From the NCBI RefSeq assembly GCF_033100395.1, contig NZ_JAWLVJ010000024.1:7009-71008 (forward strand): 64,000 nucleotides of DNA, read 5' to 3'. Positions 8,520 to 20,300 of this stretch are shown in pieces; position 1 is the stretch's first letter; each line of letters starts with the position of its first letter. Made by a program: the position numbers and the translations under genes. The notes below the pieces were generated by a model. It saw nothing but the letters and a program-made list of their open reading frames with translations. It had not been told where the DNA came from and did not search any database. Source of the stretch: Terasakiella sp033100395 (GTDB lineage Bacteria; Pseudomonadota; Alphaproteobacteria; Rhodospirillales; Terasakiellaceae).

Positions 8520-11500
8520 TTTTCTTCAGATTTAAATAAAATCGCCAATATCCTGGGACAACTTTTTACCTCTGCCACAAAGCTTGAAGACGTACAGGCG
8601 ACATCCAAGGGCATGGAAATCAATTTTGATTTTGGGGACACATCTGTTGTTTCTATCCTGGAAATGGTCAAAGATCATGGTCCGTTTGTAGGCTGTTATC
8701 AGGCGGATGAAGCCTGTGATCATTTTGGGATTGTGATTTTCAACCCCGCAGGTGCGGTTGCGTTGTCTCAATTGGTGCCGATTTTAGAAAGTGCCGGGCT
8801 TTATGTGCTGGCGGAAAAGCCTGTGGCGATTTCTTTTCAGGGGGATGAGCCTGCCCGGATTGCGCATGATTTGGAAGTTTCCGCTCCAAAAGGTGCAATC
8901 GTTGATTTTGAACAAACCAGGCAGAACCTGGTAGCAGCCATTGTAGGCAGTCTTTCCGGGCAGTTGAGTGTGGATGGGTTCAACAAGCTGCTGTCCTGCG
9001 GGAAGTTAAGCTATCGCCAGATCGATCTGGTCAGAACCTATTTTAAATATATGAAACAACTTGGCGTTCCATACACGCAGCAGCATGTGGAACGCGTCAT
9101 TCTGGAACATCATGAATTTGCATATGGGCTGATCCGTTTTTTCGAGGCGAAGTTTGATCCTGCGATGCAATCGGGTGATACGAAAGCGGAGGAGAACAAG
9201 CATTATAACATGCTGATGGCTTATGCTTCTCAGGTCGATAGTCTGGATGATGAAAAGATTTTAACCATCTTTTTGAATTTGGTTTCAGCTTCCCTTCGGA
9301 CCAATTTCTTTCAGAAAGAAACAGACGGGGCGGCCAAGAAATATATTTCTATCAAATTTGACTGTGCTGGCATTGATGTGATGCCTTTGCCACGGCCCAA
9401 ATTTGAAATTTTCGTCTTTTCCAACAAGGTGGAAGGCGTACATATACGGGGTGGCAAAGTGGCGCGTGGCGGTTTGCGCTGGTCTGACCGTGTGGATGAT
9501 TACAGAACGGAAATTCTTGGCCTGGTTAAGGCGCAGATGGTTAAAAATGCGGTGATTGTGCCCGAAGGTGCAAAAGGTGGTTTTGTTATTAAGACATCGA
9601 CAACGTCTGCCAAGGAAAGACAGGCCGCAGGTATTGAGGGATATCGTACTTTCATTTCTGCACTACTGGACATCACGGATAATATTGAAAAAGGAAAAAC
9701 TGTGCGCCCCTGTGATGTTGTGCGTCATGACGAAGACGATCCTTATCTGGTTGTGGCAGCAGATAAAGGCACCGCGACATTTTCGGATATCGCCAATGAG
9801 ATTTCACAAACTTACGGCTTTTGGCTGGATGATGCTTTTGCGTCCGGCGGGTCCAACGGTTATGACCACAAGAAAATGGGCATAACCGCAAAGGGGGCGT
9901 GGGAAGCGGTCAAGCGCCATTTTCGCGAAATCGGCATTGATACGCAAAGTGATGAATTTACGGTTTGTGGTGTTGGCGATATGGGTGGGGATGTGTTTGG
10001 CAACGGCATGTTGCTTTCAAACAAAATCCGCCTGATAGCAGCCTTTAACCACAAATATATTTTCATTGATCCTACCCCGGATGCCAAGAGCTGTTGGGCG
10101 GAGCGCAAACGTCTGTTTGAGGCTGATAAATCCGATTGGTCTGAATATGATGAGACCTTGCTGTCTAAAGGCGGTGGGATTTATGATCGCAGCCAGAAAA
10201 CTATTACTGTTTCGAAAGAGGCTTGCAAGGCGTTGTCTCTGGAAACAGAAACGCTTTCTCCGGCTGATCTGATCAAGGCGATTTTACGCGCCTCTGTTGA
10301 TCTGATGTGGTTTGGCGGGATTGGCACCTATGTGCGCGCCACATCTGAAGATAACCGAACCGTCGGGGATACGGCCAATGATCTGTTACGCGTCAGTGCT
10401 GATGAACTGAAATGCAAAGTTATCGGCGAAGGGGCGAACCTGGCGCTGACACAACAGGCCCGAATTGAATATGCTTTGGCTAAGGGGCGCATCAACACAG
10501 ATGCCATTGATAATGCCGCTGGGGTTAATTGTTCGGACCATGAGGTCAATATCAAAATCCTTTTGCAGATGGCTGTGGAAGAAGGTTTGCTTTCGAAGTC
10601 AGAACGCAACCAATTGCTGGAAGAAATGACGCCGGATGTGGAACGTCTTGTCCTGCGCGATAACTATCTGCAGACACAGGCTGTTACGGTATCGCAGACA
10701 AATGCGCTTGATCGACTGGATCGCCACAAACGTTTGATGCAGGTTCTGGCAAAAGGGGAACGCGGGGTTTATCTGGATCGCATGATTGAAGCCTTGCCCG
10801 ATGACGAGGAATTGACCAGACGTCAGGCTGCAGGCCAGGGGCTGGTGCGCCCGGAAATTGCAGTGTTGCTGTCCTATACCAAAATGGCGGTTTTTAACGA
10901 ACTGATTAAAACCGACTTCCCTGACCAGCTGATTTTTGAGCGCACGCTGCAAAGCTATTTCCCAATCGCTCTTCAGGAAGGTTTTGCCGATCTGATCAAA
11001 AAGCATCCTTTGCGCCGTGAAATCATCACCAACAAGGTGGTGAACAGTATGGTCAACCGGGTGGGCAGTGGTTTTATCAATGATATGCAGGACTATGTCG
11101 GCTGTGATGATCGAGAAGTCGCAACGGCCTATGCGTTGATCTGCAAGGTGTTTGATCTGTTTATCCTGTGGGGGAAGGTGGAAGCGCTTGATTTACAAGT
11201 CACCTTCGAGGTCCAGCAGAAAATGCTGAACCGGATCAGCTATCTGGTTGAACAAGGCACCCACTATTTGCTGCGCAGACCAAATCTGGCAAGCGATGCC
11301 GCTTTCTTTACCTGGCTGGAAGGTCAGAATATTGAAAGCTTCCTTGCGACGTCCGTTGATCAACTGGATGATGCGGAAAAGGCACTTTTTGAAACCGAAG
11401 TCGCAAGTTATTGCGACGCCGGTGTACCGATGGATTTGGCAAATCGTGTTGCGACCAGTCGTTTTCTGCTGTTTCTCTTCCCGATTGCGGAAATTGCGCG

Positions 11501-11852
11501 GAAACTGGAACGCCCGACGGGTGAAATTTCTGAAGTCTTTTATCAAATCGGCCAGGAATTCTCTCTTACCCACCTTGCGAAAACTGCGACCGAACTGGCG
11601 GTTGGCAAGGGGCGGTGGGAACGCAGTGCCCTTCATGCCTTAAGCGCGGATTTCTTAAGCTTCCAGTCGGACCTTAGTGTCGCTGTTTTGAAAGATCCCA
11701 AGCGCCTGGAAGAAAACACAAAACGTATTCAGGACAGGTTATTGGAACTTACTGCCATGCAATCGCTGGACTTGGCGACCTTGTCTGTCGCTGCGGGGAC
11801 ATTTCGACAAATGGTCTCTCTGAATCCTAAGTGTCTCTCCCTAGACACTTAG
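8517..11852 (+). CDS. Large-type NAD-specific glutamate dehydrogenase, short form
   Basis: A protein of about 1,111 residues homologous to the catalytic part of the bacterial large NAD-GDHs. It has the catalytic segment GGLRWSDRVDDYRTEILGLV followed by AQMVKNAVIVPEGAKGG (about residues 320-360), and a dinucleotide-binding GVGDMGGDVFGNGML region near residue 485. These enzymes are usually about 1,500-1,650 residues, so roughly 450 N-terminal residues with regulatory ACT-like domains are reduced or missing. The frame is open from GTG 8415, but TTG 8517 has a strong AGGAG 6 nt upstream, and ATG 8469 is a third option. It deaminates glutamate to 2-oxoglutarate and NADH, regenerating the GabT amino acceptor. 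Confidence 0.85.
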   Translation: MFSSDLNKIANILGQLFTSATKLEDVQATSKGMEINFDFGDTSVVSILEMVKDHGPFVGCYQADEACDHFGIVIFNPAGAVALSQLVPILESAGLYVLAEKPVAISFQGDEPARIAHDLEVSAPKGAIVDFEQTRQNLVAAIVGSLSGQLSVDGFNKLLSCGKLSYRQIDLVRTYFKYMKQLGVPYTQQHVERVILEHHEFAYGLIRFFEAKFDPAMQSGDTKAEENKHYNMLMAYASQVDSLDDEKILTIFLNLVSASLRTNFFQKETDGAAKKYISIKFDCAGIDVMPLPRPKFEIFVFSNKVEGVHIRGGKVARGGLRWSDRVDDYRTEILGLVKAQMVKNAVIVPEGAKGGFVIKTSTTSAKERQAAGIEGYRTFISALLDITDNIEKGKTVRPCDVVRHDEDDPYLVVAADKGTATFSDIANEISQTYGFWLDDAFASGGSNGYDHKKMGITAKGAWEAVKRHFREIGIDTQSDEFTVCGVGDMGGDVFGNGMLLSNKIRLIAAFNHKYIFIDPTPDAKSCWAERKRLFEADKSDWSEYDETLLSKGGGIYDRSQKTITVSKEACKALSLETETLSPADLIKAILRASVDLMWFGGIGTYVRATSEDNRTVGDTANDLLRVSADELKCKVIGEGANLALTQQARIEYALAKGRINTDAIDNAAGVNCSDHEVNIKILLQMAVEEGLLSKSERNQLLEEMTPDVERLVLRDNYLQTQAVTVSQTNALDRLDRHKRLMQVLAKGERGVYLDRMIEALPDDEELTRRQAAGQGLVRPEIAVLLSYTKMAVFNELIKTDFPDQLIFERTLQSYFPIALQEGFADLIKKHPLRREIITNKVVNSMVNRVGSGFINDMQDYVGCDDREVATAYALICKVFDLFILWGKVEALDLQVTFEVQQKMLNRISYLVEQGTHYLLRRPNLASDAAFFTWLEGQNIESFLATSVDQLDDAEKALFETEVASYCDAGVPMDLANRVATSRFLLFLFPIAEIARKLERPTGEISEVFYQIGQEFSLTHLAKTATELAVGKGRWERSALHALSADFLSFQSDLSVAVLKDPKRLEENTKRIQDRLLELTAMQSLDLATLSVAAGTFRQMVSLNPKCLSLDT
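11829..11850 (+). terminator. Stem-loop overlapping the glutamate dehydrogenase stop codon
   Basis: AAGTGTCT (11829-11836) pairs with AGACACTT (11843-11850) around a 6-nt loop; the TAG stop begins at the last base of the second arm. It sits directly before a stronger terminator, giving a tandem arrangement at the operon end. Confidence 0.5.
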
Positions 11853-11858
11853 AACTTA

Positions 11859-11896
11859 CCCTTCACCTTATCTCCCAAAGGTGAAGGGGATTTTTT
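11859..11896 (+). terminator. Intrinsic terminator of the TRAP/gab/glutamate dehydrogenase operon
   Basis: Perfect 11-bp arms CCCTTCACCTT (11859-11869) and AAGGTGAAGGG (11878-11888) with an 8-nt loop are followed by GA and six T (11891-11896). This is a canonical rho-independent terminator and lies just before the chemoreceptor gene. Confidence 0.85.
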
Positions 11897-11919
11897 ATCG
11901 TTCGCCCGAGGAAAATGAC

Positions 11920-14037
11920 ATGAAACTTAAATATAAAGTACCAATTGTTGCTGTAATATTCTGTGCGCTTTCCAGTATTGCAATCGGAACTCTGTCTTAT
12001 ATTCAAAGCCGGGATGCGTTGATTGACAGTACGTTTGAACGCTTAAAGCTAAGCGCGGATGCGCGCAGCCAGTTACTTTCACGCAATATGGAAAATGCCG
12101 TCAAAAGCCTGCAGGGGCTGGTCAATAGTCAGACGATTTATGATGCGGTGAAAAATCTGGATGGAGCTTTGCAGGTCACGGAAAAAGACGAAATTTTAAA
12201 CGAGTTTGTCTCTGGAAATGAAACGCCGGAAGAACGTGCCCGTATTCTGGGCGAAGCACAAACCAATCTTTACATGTGGCGTCATTCCACCTTGCATCCT
12301 TCCTTTCAGGCGATTTGGGAGAATACCGGGATCACGGATGCCTATATCGTCACCCAGAAAGGCGATGTCATTTATACCATCACCAAGTCGGAAGGTTTTC
12401 TCGGCAATGTAAAAGAGATGGGGGTCAGCAAGTTTACAGAGGTCGTGAAAGAGGGCTTTTCCCTGAAGAAAGGAAGCTTGTCCTTCCATGATTTTTCCCT
12501 GAAGGGGGAGGGGGCAACGGGGGTGCAGGCGGCTTATTGGGTCAGTCCGCTTTTTTCTGCCTTTGCTGCTGACGATGCCACACCAGAAGCGGTGATTATC
12601 TTTCGTTTGTCCTCACGCAATCTCGCGAAACTGATCAAGGATCAGGGGGAGCAGGATAGTTTCATTATTGGACATGATGGGGTGATCCGGTCTGATCGTA
12701 TTTTGGTTGATGGGAAGAACCTGGCAGGTACCCGTCTGGACGCCAGTGCCATGGTTCAGATTGGCAAAGGAAATTCCAACACCATTGAATTTGACGAAGT
12801 GAAAATCGGCAGAGAAATTGCGGCCTTTAGCGAAATCGAAATCCTGCACGAACGTTATTACCTTTTGGTCGCACAAAAAAAGGAAACCGCCCTGCAACCG
12901 GTTCAGGACATGGGGATTGCCATGCTTTTAACGGGCGGGGCGGTGATGATCATTGTCATGATGATTATGATTTATCTGGGGCTGAAACTGACCAGACCCA
13001 TTGAAGATTTATCTGTGGTGACGCGCAAGTTGGCAAAGAATGATCTGGATGTGATGGTGCCCGGGATTGATCGACGTGACGAGATCGCAAAGATCGCCAA
13101 ATCGGTCAATGTATTCAAGGAAAATGCCCTGCGTATGCGGGCAATGGAAAAAGAACAGGAAGAGCTGAAACAAAAGGCCGAAACGGACAAGCGACAGGAA
13201 ATGCAGCGCCTGGCTGATGGCTTTAAAAGTACAGTTGGTCAATTGATCACGGCTGTTTCGCATGAGATCGAAAATGTGCAGTCCCAGGTCGATGTTATTT
13301 CCAAGGAAAGTCTGGGCGTGCAGTCTCAGGCGCTGGAAGCCAGTTCAAGCGCGGACAGTTCCAGTGAGAATGTCTCGCTGATTTCTGCAGCTATGGAAGA
13401 ATTGGTGGCATCGGTAAATGAAATCTCCCATCAGGTGACCATGGCGTCTGAGATGGCGCAAACCACCAATGGGGCATCCAAGGAAGGTCAAAACCGGGTT
13501 CAGAAATTGGCGCAGATAACGTCTGAGATCACCAGTGTGGTGACGTTGATCCAGGATGTGGCGGAACAGACAAACCTGTTGGCCCTAAACGCAACAATTG
13601 AAGCGCAACGTGCGGGTGAGTCTGGTAAAGGTTTTGCTGTGGTTGCGGCCGAAGTCAAAAAACTGGCGGGCCAAACGGCACAGGCGACCAATGATATCAG
13701 CAGGCAGATCAATGAAATTCAGCATGTCAGCAACGAAGTGGTTGATGTGATTTCTTCGATCACCGGGTCCATCAATACACTGGAAGAAATGAACAATGCC
13801 GTTGCCTCTGCAGTGACCCAGCAGGAAGCCACGATGAACGAGCTTTCGAAAAACACGCAGGAAGCCAATGTGGATGTTCAGGACGTGCGCAGCCGGATTG
13901 AATATGTCAGTGAAAGCACGGCCAAAACAACTGATAGCGTTGGCAGTGTCCTGAATAAATGCGCCGAAATTTCCATGGCCTCGCGGGAACTGGATGCGGA
14001 AGTGAACAAGTTCCTCAATAATATTGAATATTCATGA
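11920..14037 (+). CDS. Methyl-accepting chemotaxis protein with large periplasmic sensor
   Basis: A 705-residue chemoreceptor. A first membrane segment at about residues 7-28 and a second at about 330-353 flank a roughly 300-residue periplasmic ligand domain, large enough for a double-CACHE fold, the class that often binds amino acids. HAMP follows, then a cytoplasmic signalling domain with the hairpin tip EQTNLLALNATIEAQRAGES. The canonical EAARAGE is EAQRAGE here, an unusual Ala-to-Gln change near the CheA/CheW contact region. ATG 11920 with an upstream GAGG is preferred; an in-frame GTG at 11881 lies inside the terminator. There is no C-terminal CheR-tether pentapeptide. Its position after the GABA operon hints at taxis to that nutrient. 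Confidence 0.92.
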   Translation: MKLKYKVPIVAVIFCALSSIAIGTLSYIQSRDALIDSTFERLKLSADARSQLLSRNMENAVKSLQGLVNSQTIYDAVKNLDGALQVTEKDEILNEFVSGNETPEERARILGEAQTNLYMWRHSTLHPSFQAIWENTGITDAYIVTQKGDVIYTITKSEGFLGNVKEMGVSKFTEVVKEGFSLKKGSLSFHDFSLKGEGATGVQAAYWVSPLFSAFAADDATPEAVIIFRLSSRNLAKLIKDQGEQDSFIIGHDGVIRSDRILVDGKNLAGTRLDASAMVQIGKGNSNTIEFDEVKIGREIAAFSEIEILHERYYLLVAQKKETALQPVQDMGIAMLLTGGAVMIIVMMIMIYLGLKLTRPIEDLSVVTRKLAKNDLDVMVPGIDRRDEIAKIAKSVNVFKENALRMRAMEKEQEELKQKAETDKRQEMQRLADGFKSTVGQLITAVSHEIENVQSQVDVISKESLGVQSQALEASSSADSSSENVSLISAAMEELVASVNEISHQVTMASEMAQTTNGASKEGQNRVQKLAQITSEITSVVTLIQDVAEQTNLLALNATIEAQRAGESGKGFAVVAAEVKKLAGQTAQATNDISRQINEIQHVSNEVVDVISSITGSINTLEEMNNAVASAVTQQEATMNELSKNTQEANVDVQDVRSRIEYVSESTAKTTDSVGSVLNKCAEISMASRELDAEVNKFLNNIEYS

Positions 14038-14169
14038 GCCTTGAAGATAGAGAGATGAGTGTTGCAACAAAATTTACCCCGTCAGGCCAGTGGCGAAATC
14101 GAAACGGCACATCCATGGAGACCTTGCAAGATAGTAAATAAATCTGGCAGGAAAAATCCGTAGGCTGAA

Positions 14170-14220
14170 CCCGACCTGACAGTCGCCGCCTCAAAGCGGG
14201 TTTTGTCAGATCAAATCGGG
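14170..14220 (+). terminator. Nested inverted repeats after the chemoreceptor gene
   Basis: Outer arms CCCGA (14170-14174) and TCGGG (14216-14220), middle arms CTGACA and TGTCAG, and an inner CCGC/GCGG pair with a GTTTT stretch could form one branched hairpin in the 289-bp gap between the chemoreceptor and the giant gene. It could be a terminator with imperfect stems; otherwise the first 130 bp of the gap show nothing recognisable. Confidence 0.35.
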
Positions 14221-14241
14221 ACTACTACACCTTATTATACC

Positions 14242-14271
14242 TTGCTAGAATGTATCTGAAAATAGTATAAT
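14242..14271 (+). promoter_or_regulatory. Housekeeping-type promoter of the giant adhesin gene
   Basis: A -35-like TTGCTA (14242-14247) and a consensus -10 TATAAT (14266-14271) are separated by 18 bp. Transcription would begin near 14279, leaving an untranslated leader of about 48 nt before the TTG start. The -10 match is exact and the location is right. Confidence 0.55.
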
Positions 14272-14326
14272 CGCCTTATTACGACAGACGTCATGAAGAA
14301 CATATCGACACATCTGTGAGGTTGGT

Positions 14327-17300
14327 TTGGCGAGGCAGGTAAAAGACTCGCATGGCTTGGATTTTGGGGATCGGGATAATTTCGATTTTGTCCTGACCCA
14401 TTCTGCTGCCTCAGATGCAGTGCTGTCCCTTGAAAGTGAAAGCCCACCGCGACTTTTCCAGAAGCTTGGTTCTGATCTTGTCATCATTCTGCAAGACGGC
14501 ACAAACGTTCTGATACAGGATTATTTCCGGGCGGGCGAGATGCCTGATCTGACCTTTGGTCATCAGCACTGGGCAGCCGCCTGGGTAAAGAAACTCGCCC
14601 TTGCCCAGAACAATCCGCAATACGCCCAAACCGGGGCAACCGATGCGTTGGGAGAACCCATTGGGCAGGTCGATACCCTTTACGGGAATGTAACCGCTGT
14701 TCGTGCGGATGGGCAACGCGTCACCCTTGAAGCGGGTGATCCTGTTTTTCAGGGGGATTTGCTTGAAACGGGTGCAGAAGGGGCTGTCGGGATCACGCTG
14801 GCAGATAACTCGGTTTTCTCTGTTGGGGAAGATGCTTCGCTGTTGCTGGATGAAATGGTCTATGATCCGGGCACAGAACAGGGCAAGGCCGTTTTCTCTC
14901 TGCTGGATGGGGCGGCTACTTTTGTTTCGGGGCAAATCGCCAAGATTGACCCGGATGCCATGGTCATCCAAACCCCTGTTGCCACCATCGGGATCAGGGG
15001 GACCAAAGCGCATTTAAAGGTAGATGGAAACGACTTTCAGGCCATTAACCTGCCGGAAACCACATTGAATGGCGAAGTGCCAGGCGAAATCGTCGTCTCG
15101 GACCAACAAGGCAATGTTATTGCGGTTATCAACGAAGCCTATACGCAGACCTCCTTCAATTCTGTAACTGGTCAGAGCCAAAGCCAGACCATAACCCCGC
15201 AGCAGGCCGAACAAGCGACGCGTTCCACCCAACGTGCCTTGCCTCAAACCCGTGAAGAACGCGCTGTTGAAGCACGAGGTAAAGCAGAAGAAGCCAAACA
15301 GCAGGTGGAAAAGGCCCAGCAGGAACTGGATGCAGCCCAGCAGGAAGTCGAACAGCTGGAAGAACAGGTCGATGCCCTTGAAGCAGAATTGGCAGAAGGT
15401 GAACTAACGGCAGAAGAAATCGCTGCTCTGGAAGCTGAAGCTGCGGAACTTGCAAGACTTGCTGAACAGGCTGCATTGGAAGCTCAGGAACTGGAGTTGA
15501 ATGCGCAGGAGTTAGAGCAGGAAGCGTTGGTTCTGGAAAACCAAGCGACAGAAGCCGTTGAAGAAGCCACATCAAATGTGGGTTTTGCAGTGAACACGGC
15601 AGCAATTTATGAAGAGCAGAGTGATACTCAAGGTGATGATCCGATTGAGGTCAAAGAAGAGCTTGTAGAAGAACCTGTTGAGGAAGGTTCGACAGAGGAA
15701 GGGCCAGGTGATGAAACACCTGTTGACGGAGATCCCATCGATGGAGACCCTATTGACACAGAGCAGCTTGGAGAAACACCAGAAGACCCGGGAACCGTTG
15801 AAATTGTCACACTTGGACCTGATACCGAGGTTGAACTGAATTCCACCACCACAACAACGTTTAATGTGCTGGATACAACAGGGGATACGGGCAGTTCGGG
15901 CACAAATACGACTGACAACCAGACGACAACGACAGAGACGAAAAAAGACTCACCACGAGACGACAATACGCAGGTCAATATCAACGAAAACGTAGCCCCA
16001 ATTGTTTCCAACAGCAGCACGCAAATTTCCAGTCAGACTACCACACTGACCGAAAGTATGTTGTCTCTCAACGATTCTGATGGGAATGCGGATACATTGG
16101 TGATCCGTATTACTGATGCGCCGACTAACGGGACTTTGCGGATCGATGATGGTTTGGGGGGATGGACGACCCTGACGCCAAATTCAAATAATGATAATTT
16201 TACCTATGCCGATGTCAAAGCGGGTAAAGTTCAATATTATCAATCCAATGCGACGGATGCGGATAGTTTCCAGTTTACTGTGTCTGATGGGCAAGCCACG
16301 GTTTCAAGTTCATTTACTGTAGAAGGTCCGGGGGCCATATCGGTTTCAGGCTCTGCCATTGACGGTTACATTGCAGGCGCACAAGTCTTTGTTGATGTGG
16401 ACGGGGATAGAGTGCGCGACCTGAAAGATGAAGACGAAAACAATAATGGTATTTTGGATCCAGGCGAAGACCAAGATGGGGATGGTAATCTTGATGTTGA
16501 AGAGGATGGAACGACTACCGATGAAAATGGCAGTTATTCGCTGAGTTCCAACCAGACAGGAGACATTGTTGTTAGTGGCGGAAGAGATATCAAGGCGAAT
16601 TTGGATTTTACAGGCTATTTTTCAGCACCTCGGGATAGTTCATCATCCGGATCTACAACTTTTCACGTTACGCCTATTACTACACTTGTTCAGCAGGAAA
16701 TGGCAAATAATAGTGTGGATGCGGCAACGGCGCAAGCCTCGATCAAACAGGCTCTGGGGCTGACAGCCAGTGCCAATATTGATCTACTGAATTTTGACCC
16801 TCTGGCTGAAATGTCAGGAAGTGATGCCAGTGCTGCGGCAGAGCTTTTTAAGGTCGGTATGATGGTTGCGACGACTTTAGAAGTGGCTTCGTCCGCTTTT
16901 ACAGGCTCTTCTGGAAATAGTTCTGATGCTGACATTGCAAATGCACGTGCCGCTGTTTTATCGGCATTAGTTGATCAAATGAGGACAGACAACAGTTTTG
17001 ATATCACTCAAAGTTCAAGCCTTTCATCAGTGCTGACTACCGCTCAGTCAAATTTCTCGGGTAGTACTGCATCGTTGAATTTTAATGAATTAAGCAACGC
17101 TTTGAGTGTTTCGAATTTAGATGCAGATGCAATTGTTTTTAATCCAAGTGACCCTGATGGCTTCCAAAACCGTATGGTTCAAAATCAGACAGTTGCGCAA
17201 GGTGTGATGGCTGACAAACTCAAAAATGGTGAGTCGGTTGTAGCGTTCACAAATTCGGCGAATTTTTCCAATGCTGTTGGCTTGATCGGCGATGACAATG

Positions 17301-20300
17301 ACAATGATATTTCTGGTACAGCTTCAGCTGATACACTTCATGGGCAAGGGGGGAATGATACGCTTAAAGGCGCGGGGGGAGATGACGAACTACACGGTGA
17401 TCCAGGCACGGATATGGCGATCTACGACGGAATATATTCTGATTTTGCAATATCTTTTGGTCAGGTCACAAAACGGGGTAAAGTACAAACTGCCCTTTAT
17501 ATAGAAGATACAAATTCCGGGAATGAAGGCAGCGATACATTGCTGGGGATTGAGCGTATCCAGTTTGGTGATGTCACCCTGAATGTTGATGGGCAAACCT
17601 TGACCGGGTCAGGCACCATTGATGGCGGGCTGTCCAATGATGTGTTGACGGGGACAAATGATGCCAACACACCCGATATCCTGCGTGGCTTTGATGGTAA
17701 TGACAGTCTGGATGGGGCTGGCGGGGCGGATGTGCTGGAAGGCGGCAGTGGTAATGACACGTTGGTCTATCGCGATGGCCTGCAATCCGTTGATGGCGGG
17801 ACAGGCATTGATACGCTGCGGATTGTGGACAATGAAACACTGGATTTATCAACCTTCACCAACCTAAGTTCCATTGAAAGCTTTAGTCTGGGTTCAGGTG
17901 CAGACTTGCTTAATATCAGCGAGGCTGATCTGGATGGCAGCAAAATCGCGAACCAAATCCATATTTACGGGGACAGCACCAACACCATTTCCACCTCTGA
18001 TGGATATGACTGGACGGTGGTGGGCTATAGCGGTCCTTCCAATCAATTCCTGCAACTGACCAATAATGGCAAAATAATCCATGTGGACCGGGACATTGTT
18101 CTGGATAATTTCAACGCAGCCCCGCTTGCCTCGCAAACAGCTGCGATCACCGAACAGGATCAAAGCATCAATATTCAAAACCTGTTTACGGATGCCAATG
18201 ATGCCCCCAGTGTAACGACGTCTATTACGCAAAATGGTCAGTATGGTTCGGTCTCGGTTGTAGATGGGGAGATTGTTTATACGCCAAATGCAGGATTTGC
18301 GGGCACAGACACCATCGCTTATCGCGTAACCGATTCATATGGGGCAACAAGCCAATCTACCATTACGGTGACCGTCAATGATGCCCCGGATGTGACAACC
18401 AATGAAACGTTGGTGGCGGGTGGCGGGACGACCACGGCCCTTGGCACGTCATTTTTAAATATCACCGACAGTGATACGGCGGCTTCACAAGTGGTCATTA
18501 CCCTGACCAGCAACGTGCAATATGGTGATTTGCAGGTTGAGGCAAGCCGGGGCGGATATGTTTCTGTTGGTGCAGGATTCCCGGTGTCGTCATTTACGCT
18601 TGCAGATGTGCAAAATGGCAGTGTTCGTTACGTTCACAATGGTGCGCCGACGAATGACAGCTTTGAATTTACTGTATCTGATGGTACATCAACCACGGCG
18701 GCAACGACCTTTAATATCGCAAATTCTGCCACACAATTGGGTGAAATTACGCTGACAGGGACTGCCTTTGACGGATATCTGTCCGGGGCGACGGTCTTCG
18801 TTGACCTGGACGGAGATAAGGTACGTGATGCGGGGGAAGATTTCACAACAACCGACAGCAGCGGTGCCTTTAGTCTGAGCACCGAACAAAACGGTGACAT
18901 TGTGGCAACAGGCGGTACGGACGTTGATACGGGTCTTGCGTTTGATGGATATTTTACGCTGAATACCCAATATACTACAGGCACGGTTGCCATCAGCCCG
19001 CTTACAACATTGATCACCGAATTGATGCGCGCCAACAATATCGGGGAAGTTCAGGCCGAAAATGTTGTCAAGACGGCCTTGGGTTTGAATATCGATTTTC
19101 TGGATTTGACCAGCTTTGACCCCTACAGTTATTTGTCCAGCGAGCTATCCGGCATTGCTGCCCCGGTTGCAAGGCATGGGGTCATGATTGCCAATGTCAT
19201 TGAAACAACGGTTGCAGCTTTCAAGGCTGCGGGGGCTTCAGAAACCGAAGCGCGCGGGGCGATCATTGATGCCCTGGCTGACCAGTTCCAGATCAAGGCC
19301 AATGCCTCAACGGTGTTTAATTTTACAAGTTCCGCTGATGTGCAGTCCTTTATTTCTGCTGCTGAGGCTGAATATGTCGCCCTTCAGCAAGGCGGGGCGT
19401 TAAATGGGCAAAATCTGGATTCAGCTGGACTGCAAAGTCTGATTAATGCAGCTGCATCGCAGATCAATACGATTGATCTATCCAGTGGCGTCACGGCCTT
19501 TAGCGATGCGTTGCGCTCACACGCGCTTATCCTTCAACGCGACGCTGTTGAACTTCTGGAAAACGGCAGCAGTGTTGCTGCCTTTGACACATTATCCGAA
19601 CTGAATGCTCGTCTTGCCATGATGGGGACGGATGGCAATGATTATCTTTCTGGCAGCGGTCTGGATGATCGTCTTGATGGCTTTGACGGGAACGACACGC
19701 TGATCGGCAATGCGGGCGATGATGTCATACGTGGTGGCCTTGGTGGGGATACGCTTATCGGATCACAAGGCGATGATATCCTGTTTGGCGGGGATGGAAG
19801 TGATGTTGCGACTTATACCTCCGACTATAATGAATTTACGGTTTCTTCTACCAATCAAGGTGTCTACACGCTGACGGATATGGTTGGCGGTGGCGAACTT
19901 GGCATATTGGAAGGCACAGATACCCTTCACGATATTGAAACCGTGCAGTTTGGCGACATCACCTTGTCCACGCAGGCACAAATCCTGTCCGGTTCAGGCA
20001 CATTGAGTGGCGGACTTGCAGGGGATACGATTTTTGGGTCCGGCGGATCTGATACGCTGATCGGTTATGCCGGTGACGATACCTTTGATGGCACAGGTGG
20101 TGTCGATGATTTTGATGGCGGGGCGGGTGATGATACGGTTGTCCTGTCCAATGGATCGGATCTGGATGTTTCTGATACCTCATCAAGCTTTACATCCATT
20201 GAAAATTTCACGCTTTCCGCCAATTCTGACCTCACTGGACTGACATCTGCTTTTGTCAGCAATACAAGTTCGACGAACATTCTGACCATTGATGGGGATG

